Source of the DNA: Gemmatales bacterium
GTDB taxonomy: Bacteria > Planctomycetota > Planctomycetia > Gemmatales > Gemmataceae
Direction: 5' to 3'
DNA: 64,000 nucleotides
Assembly (NCBI GenBank): GCA_026004675.1
Contig: BPJP01000010.1
Span: 124,001-188,000, forward strand
Of the stretch, positions 60,048 to 64,000 are shown piece after piece. Each line of letters opens with the position of its first letter. Positions within the stretch are counted from its first letter, which is position 1. Position numbers and translations under genes: made by a program. The notes beneath the pieces were generated by a model, which was given only the letters and a program-made list of their open reading frames with translations, was not told the origin of the DNA and made no database searches.

Positions 60048-61238
60048 TTATTTTCTCCCCCAGCTGAACCAGCCGCCACTTTTTTCTGATTTTTTTCCGT
60101 CCTGATCCGACTTGGCGGTTTTACCGCTCAACGCATTGGCCAATCCCATGATACTTTGCTGCGCCTTGCATTTGGGGGCATACTGGATGAGCGGCTCGCC
60201 AGCGTTTCGCGAAGCCATCATCGGTTTAAAATCGTTGGGGATCTGCCAGTAGATCGGTTTGCCGATGGTTTCTTCTGCTTTGGCCAGGTCGATGTCCCCC
60301 TCTTCCGACCCGACCCGGTTGAGAATGATCTTGACCTTTTCCGCCAGCCCCTCTTCCGATTCCAAACCCATCAGAATGCGTACCGTGTTGCGCAAACTGG
60401 TCAATTCCAACTGAGTAACCAAAAGCAATTCGTCCGCTGCCCGCATTGCAGTGAGGTCGGTTGGCGTAAAGCTCTTGCTCAAGTCGAGAACGAGATGCGT
60501 ATACGCCGCCCGCATCAACCCCAAAGCTCGCTGCAAATGTTCTTCGTGAATCGCGTACATCTCTTCGATTCGCACCGGGTGAGGCAACACCGACAACCCG
60601 GTCGAGTGGACGCACAGCGAGCGCTTCAGAAACTGCATGTCCAGGCGGGTGACGTTTTGTGCGACATCGACGAGTGTGTGGGTCGGCACCAGATCGAGAG
60701 CGACATCGGCATCTCCCAGAGCCATGTCGAGATCGAGCAGGACAACGTTATTGTTCTTGTCCGCGGCCAGACTGCAACCGAGATTGACCGCAATACTGGT
60801 GCAACCGACGCCCCCTCGGGAGCCAAGGATGGCGATGGTCAACCCGTTCACGCCGCCCCCTGCGCCTTCTTGCGCATCCGGTCGCAGACGACTGAGCGCC
60901 TTGAGCATATCTTCGAGAACGACCGGCTGTGTCAGAAACTCACGCGCTCCGGCACGTAAAGCCTGGAGAATCGATTGACCATCACCCCGGCCACTAATCG
61001 CCAGGATCGGCATATTGGGATAGTTCACCGATAGTTGCTGGATCAACTGTAGCGCCTTGGACTGATCCGCATCCAACGAAATGATGGCCACGTCCGGATT
61101 ATTCTGCTGGACGATATCGGGGAAGAAATCATACCGAGTACATTCGGCATCGATCCAGACGGACTCGACACCCAAGAGCAAGTTGCGCAAAGGTTCGCGG
61201 GTGACATCAGAAGGATCGACTATGGCAATTCGTTGCAT
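60048..61238 (-). CDS. cpaE: Tad pole-localising ATPase-like protein CpaE/TadZ
   Basis: 396 residues. An N-terminal receiver-like domain (residues 1-118, RIAIVDPSDVTREPLRNLL...VAIISLDADQ) is followed by a MinD/ParA-type domain. Its nucleotide loop reads GSRGGVGCTS at 139-148; both the signature Lys (Arg141) and the P-loop Lys (Cys146) of the deviant Walker A are absent, as in other atypical TadZ/CpaE proteins. Switch region VVLLDLDMALGDADVALDL and later VLDLSKSFT are seen. It probably targets the Tad machine to a cell site, with weak or no ATPase activity. A Lys/Ser/Gly-rich tail ends in GGWFSWGRK. Confidence 0.9.
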   Translation of the reverse strand: MQRIAIVDPSDVTREPLRNLLLGVESVWIDAECTRYDFFPDIVQQNNPDVAIISLDADQSKALQLIQQLSVNYPNMPILAISGRGDGQSILQALRAGAREFLTQPVVLEDMLKALSRLRPDAQEGAGGGVNGLTIAILGSRGGVGCTSIAVNLGCSLAADKNNNVVLLDLDMALGDADVALDLVPTHTLVDVAQNVTRLDMQFLKRSLCVHSTGLSVLPHPVRIEEMYAIHEEHLQRALGLMRAAYTHLVLDLSKSFTPTDLTAMRAADELLLVTQLELTSLRNTVRILMGLESEEGLAEKVKIILNRVGSEEGDIDLAKAEETIGKPIYWQIPNDFKPMMASRNAGEPLIQYAPKCKAQQSIMGLANALSGKTAKSDQDGKKSEKSGGWFSWGRK

Positions 61239-61344
61239 GGATACTACCGTTTCACCAGACGCCCGACACGAACGATGGTCGGCCGCAGTCGTCGCCGCAG
61301 CCGACCTGATGGACGTTGTTCTTTCCTACGGTACACGTCCGCAG

Positions 61345-63120
61345 TTATTCATTCAACCCATCGGGACCGAAAACCGAAGGCAGTGATTCCGGAAACCCGT
61401 TTTCCATCGGTTCCGCGCCGGCGGGCGGCATTTCCGGTTCCGAAGCCTCATCCAACTCGACCGGCGGCAAGAGTTGTGCGTTGCGTTTTGGATCATCTTT
61501 CTGTTTGCGTTCCGCCGGAGTCCTATTCTCAGGATAAACTATAGTTTTGTCGTTCGCCAGTCCCTTGGGCAAACTTTCGCAGCCGCAACCTGTACCGCTT
61601 GTCATCCCCGAAGGATCGCCGCACGGGAAGACCGATGCCGAAGGCCCATTCTTATAGGCGGGGACATAGTGACCGTTCGGCCAAACTTCACGCGGTCCTC
61701 GAGGGGCTTCGAGGATGCCTTCCAAGAACAGTTCGAAATCGTCTGGAGTGCGGGTTTCCTGGCCGGGCAATACCTTCGGCACCTGATCGCACGACAGCGG
61801 ATCAACCAGGTGAGGCGTCACCATGATGATCAATTCCTGCTCGATTTCCTGGTATGATTTCTGGCTGAACAGCGTACCAATATACGGCAAATCTCCGAGC
61901 ACAGGCCACTTCGCAGTCGACGCGAGAACTTCGTTTTGGATCAGGCCGCCGATGACAAAGGTCTGTCCTGGCTCCATCTCGACCGAGGTGCGGACGCGCT
62001 GCGTGACACGTCCCGGCACCACCGTACCGCCGATCGACGTTCCCGAAGCAGCGTCCAGTCGGCTGACTTCCGGTTCGACTTCGAGGTAGATCTTTCCGTT
62101 GCCCAACACGATGGGCAGGAAGTTGATCGACGTACCGAACGGCTGGAAGGTGACACTGACGGCCCCCAATCCGCCCGGTGCTGGGACGGCCTGTTCACCG
62201 CCAGCCAGGAAATAGGCCTGGCGGCCGCTCATCGTCACCAGACGCGGTTTAGCCAGCAATTTACCCAACTGTTCGTTGCGCAAAAGCTGCAGGAAGGAGA
62301 AGAACTCTTGCTCGTTGTTCAGCAAAAACAAGCTGCCGTTGGCGTTGGGCGCCCCTGTGAATTGGTACTGGAACTGGAGAGGCTGATTGGGGTTGCGGGT
62401 AAAGCCAACGACTTGAACCGCATTGAACACCGAACTGCCGATGATGTGATTGGCGCCCTGGCTCAAGAAGTCGAATGCCATATTGCGGAATTCCTGGCGG
62501 TTCACCGTGGCCACCACCACGTCGAGCTGCACCTGCATCACGCTGCCAACACGCATGGCATTGATCGGCGTGAACCCCGCCGCGGTGGCGATCGAGATCA
62601 CCTGCTCGATGTCTTCGGAGCGAGCCACCGTTCCCGAGATGACAACGGTCGGCGTCGCGCCGCTCGGCGTGGCGGGGACGATCTCGAGGTTGGCTGTTGG
62701 CACGGTGTCGCGCAACAGCGTGCGCAGGTAAGTGACATCCAGCTGAACGATGATCTCCCACACTTCTGGCGGCCGATTCTCGACCGCAGGGGTCAAGGTG
62801 AGAAGAACTGTCCCAGCTTGCAAACCGGTCAGGAGCACCGTTCTGGGATCGTTCGGCGCCAGCCGATACGACAGAATCTCAGGATTCGGATTATGCACAT
62901 CGCGGATTACGGGAGCGGGCGTTCCCGACATCTGGAATGGTAGTGTCGCGCCGACCGAAATCCGTTCCGTCCTGGTAATGCGGCGAGCGCCTCCTTTTTC
63001 TGGACGGGGCGGCGGCGCCTTCTCCTGTCCTTGGACCACCTCTGTTGAGCAGAGGTTTCCGATGGCAAACACGAGCGTCATCAGAAACGCACGACAGGGC
63101 ACTAGATTCTTGCGGTGCAT
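61345..63120 (-). CDS. cpaC: Outer-membrane secretin of the Tad system (CpaC/RcpA)
   Basis: 591 residues from ATG 63120 (AAAGG upstream); the frame extends further but reads through the intergenic repeat. A signal peptide (NLVPCRAFLMTLVFAIGNLCSTEVVQG) is followed by a pilus-domain N-terminus (SVGATLPFQMSGTPAPVIRDVHNPNPEIL), a BON-like segment (VVISGTVARSEDIEQVISIATAAG) and the secretin core (LLAKPRLVTMSGRQAYFLAGGEQ ... VRTSVEMEPGQTFVIGGLIQNEV ... LPYIGTLFSQKSYQEIEQELIIMVTPHLVDPL). A 120-residue C-terminal extension, Pro-rich and with a small Cys cluster (GTGCGCES), is unusual for secretins. It forms the outer-membrane pore through which the Flp pilus passes. Confidence 0.93.
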   Translation of the reverse strand: MHRKNLVPCRAFLMTLVFAIGNLCSTEVVQGQEKAPPPRPEKGGARRITRTERISVGATLPFQMSGTPAPVIRDVHNPNPEILSYRLAPNDPRTVLLTGLQAGTVLLTLTPAVENRPPEVWEIIVQLDVTYLRTLLRDTVPTANLEIVPATPSGATPTVVISGTVARSEDIEQVISIATAAGFTPINAMRVGSVMQVQLDVVVATVNRQEFRNMAFDFLSQGANHIIGSSVFNAVQVVGFTRNPNQPLQFQYQFTGAPNANGSLFLLNNEQEFFSFLQLLRNEQLGKLLAKPRLVTMSGRQAYFLAGGEQAVPAPGGLGAVSVTFQPFGTSINFLPIVLGNGKIYLEVEPEVSRLDAASGTSIGGTVVPGRVTQRVRTSVEMEPGQTFVIGGLIQNEVLASTAKWPVLGDLPYIGTLFSQKSYQEIEQELIIMVTPHLVDPLSCDQVPKVLPGQETRTPDDFELFLEGILEAPRGPREVWPNGHYVPAYKNGPSASVFPCGDPSGMTSGTGCGCESLPKGLANDKTIVYPENRTPAERKQKDDPKRNAQLLPPVELDEASEPEMPPAGAEPMENGFPESLPSVFGPDGLNE

Positions 63121-63139
63121 CCTTTCACCTCTCGGCAAG

Positions 63140-63209
63140 TGTAGAGTGGGCGATCCACCCACAGGCAACATTTTCGTCGGGTATGGGGGCGTCCCCACCA
63201 CCCTACACG
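63140..63209. repeat. Intergenic inverted-repeat element between cpaB and the secretin gene
   Basis: GTGTAGAGTGG at 63140-63150 pairs with CCACCCTACAC at 63199-63209 (10 of 11 positions). Inside lie two smaller dyads, GTGGGCGATCCAC near 63147-63159 and GGGGGCGTCCCC near 63186-63197. It looks like a REP-type or miniature mobile element of about 70 bases. It lies in the leader of the secretin gene. Confidence 0.5.
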
Positions 63210-63335
63210 ACAACTTTGGCCAGGTCGGAGGGAAGCAGCCTTCCGTCAACTGATTCCCTCCGTTTGAAAGCGTCTCTTTTCCCGAATGGAGTTGGTCGTC
63301 GTCCGACCGGCACACATGGCACCGGCGCACAGGTT

Positions 63336-64000
63336 TTACTGGTCCGCGCCCACAGGCGTGCCTGCTGGCGCTTTTTCGGGTGCCGGTTCTTTGGGTTCAG
63401 GCTCTTTCGATTCGGGGCCGCCGGTTTTCGGCTCAGCGCCACCCGTCGTCTTCGGCTGAGGTGTTGCCTTCGGGCGGCTGGCAACGTTGTTCCCCTGTTC
63501 CGAAGTCACTGGCTCGTAACGGAGAAACTCACCCGTCTCCTTGTGGAATACCGCATACTGAATGGTCACGTCCTGCCCGTTCGTCAACACCTGCTTCACT
63601 TTGAATTCCGGCGGTGGCTTCGGCTTATCCACAACAACCACCGGTTTCGGCTCTACCTTCGGCGGAGGCAACTCCACTTTGGGTTCCGGCTTCTTCTTCG
63701 GCTTCTTCCCCAAAACCGAATCGTCTCCAACCGGCCTTAGCGTCATGAGAAGTTGTCCTTTGTTGATGACAGCGCCGACATCTTTGGCTTGTTCCGGCGT
63801 CACTTCCAGCGTCACCGTTGACGGAATCATTCCGTTCCTGTCAGGCTTCCGGTTGATTTCCTGGTTGATGCTCAACACCTTCACGTTTTCCAAAACGTAT
63901 TCCGGTTCGCCTGTGCGATCATTGGGAATGTAGAGCAAGTCGACATGCGAGTTCGGCAGAATCAAACCGCTCGCCGCCGTGTGGGCGCTGGCCTGAACGG
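63336..64000 (-). CDS. cpaB: Flp pilus assembly protein CpaB/RcpC (5' end outside window)
   Basis: Partial: the frame is open to the window edge, giving 221 codons of the C-terminal part. The visible start VQASAHTAASGLILPNSHVDLLYIPNDRTGEPEYVLENVKVLSIN is the SAF-like and RcpC/CpaB domain; TPEQAKDVGAVINKGQLLMTLRPVGDD continues it. The last 130 residues are a Lys/Pro/Glu-rich extension (KKPKKKPEPKVELPPPKVEPKPVV, then PEPKEPAPEKAPAGTP), longer than in most CpaB proteins. CpaB is a periplasmic, possibly peptidoglycan-contacting, factor for the secretin. It is first of the visible Tad genes, and the pilin gene may lie beyond the window. Confidence 0.85.
   Translation of the reverse strand, partial: VQASAHTAASGLILPNSHVDLLYIPNDRTGEPEYVLENVKVLSINQEINRKPDRNGMIPSTVTLEVTPEQAKDVGAVINKGQLLMTLRPVGDDSVLGKKPKKKPEPKVELPPPKVEPKPVVVVDKPKPPPEFKVKQVLTNGQDVTIQYAVFHKETGEFLRYEPVTSEQGNNVASRPKATPQPKTTGGAEPKTGGPESKEPEPKEPAPEKAPAGTPVGADQ

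Noticed and set aside
1-64000. tRNA, rRNA or CRISPR arrays
   Set aside because: I looked for cloverleaf-like clusters, conserved rRNA stretches and regularly spaced direct repeats and saw none; a covariance-model search would be decisive.

Overview
The window is chromosomal DNA of a planctomycete, most like the Gemmataceae/Isosphaeraceae branch. The evidence is two DUF1559-type pseudopilin-like proteins with the [26 protein letters not shown]-terminus (residues quoted only in part here), a CxxCH-plus-WD40 protein, many secreted or lipoprotein genes with proline-rich linkers, MJ0042-type zinc ribbon and BatA/vWA proteins, and a Tad pilus locus of planctomycete arrangement. Genes lie in short operons on both strands. 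I saw no rRNA, tRNA, CRISPR array, phage or intact insertion sequence. Species cannot be fixed from the sequence alone.

Layout. 1-3.7 kb: a minus-strand operon of secreted proteins (a frameshifted lipoprotein and a secreted protein with a nuclease-like motif), about 0.8 kb without a convincing gene, then a PH-like membrane protein. 4-10 kb: a broken PQQ-type beta-propeller gene with three +1 frameshifts, a periplasmic-binding-like protein, altronate dehydratase and a secreted protein closed by a clear terminator. 10.2-12.6 kb: an FtsH-like AAA+/M41 protease with no membrane segment, and a small partner. 12.7-20.2 kb: cytochrome/WD40 protein, zinc-ribbon membrane protein, PhoD-like phosphatase, lipase, TlpA-like lipoprotein. 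20.2-25.6 kb: Kdo hydroxylase, alpha/beta hydrolase, His-rich secreted protein, PAS-GAF-receiver protein, GGCT-like and HAD proteins. 25.8-31.5 kb: BatA/vWA protein, then Rieske protein, b6-type cytochrome b and an octaheme HAO-like cytochrome c. 31.5-38.2 kb: lipoprotein plus DUF1559 pair, fatty acid desaturase coupled to an RND pump, YbaK-like deacylase. 38.2-45 kb: glycosyltransferase, DsbD, thioredoxin/NHL protein, a charged membrane-anchored protein and a short DUF1559 protein. 45.1-53.3 kb: SDR protein, lpxD-lpxI, YfhO-like membrane protein, GT2 glycosyltransferase and a distant BshC-like protein. 53.3-64 kb: a minus-strand Tad (Flp pilus) locus running cpaB - secretin - cpaE/tadZ - tadA - tadB - tadC - lipoprotein - small membrane protein - AAA ATPase - TPR lipoprotein.

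How the genes fit together. Three themes recur. First, a Gram-negative envelope: LpxD, LpxI and Kdo hydroxylase point to real lipid A/LPS synthesis, with an RND pump, lipoproteins and glycosyltransferases beside them. Second, extracytoplasmic electron and thiol chemistry: a quinol-oxidising Rieske/cytochrome b module whose usual cytochrome c1/f place is taken by an octaheme protein, plus DsbD, an NHLRC2-like thioredoxin protein and a TlpA-like lipoprotein. Third, surface appendages: the Tad secretion machine and pseudopilin-like DUF1559 proteins. The most interesting items are the Rieske/cyt b/octaheme operon, the soluble FtsH-like protease with its small partner, and the planctomycete-specific additions to the Tad locus.
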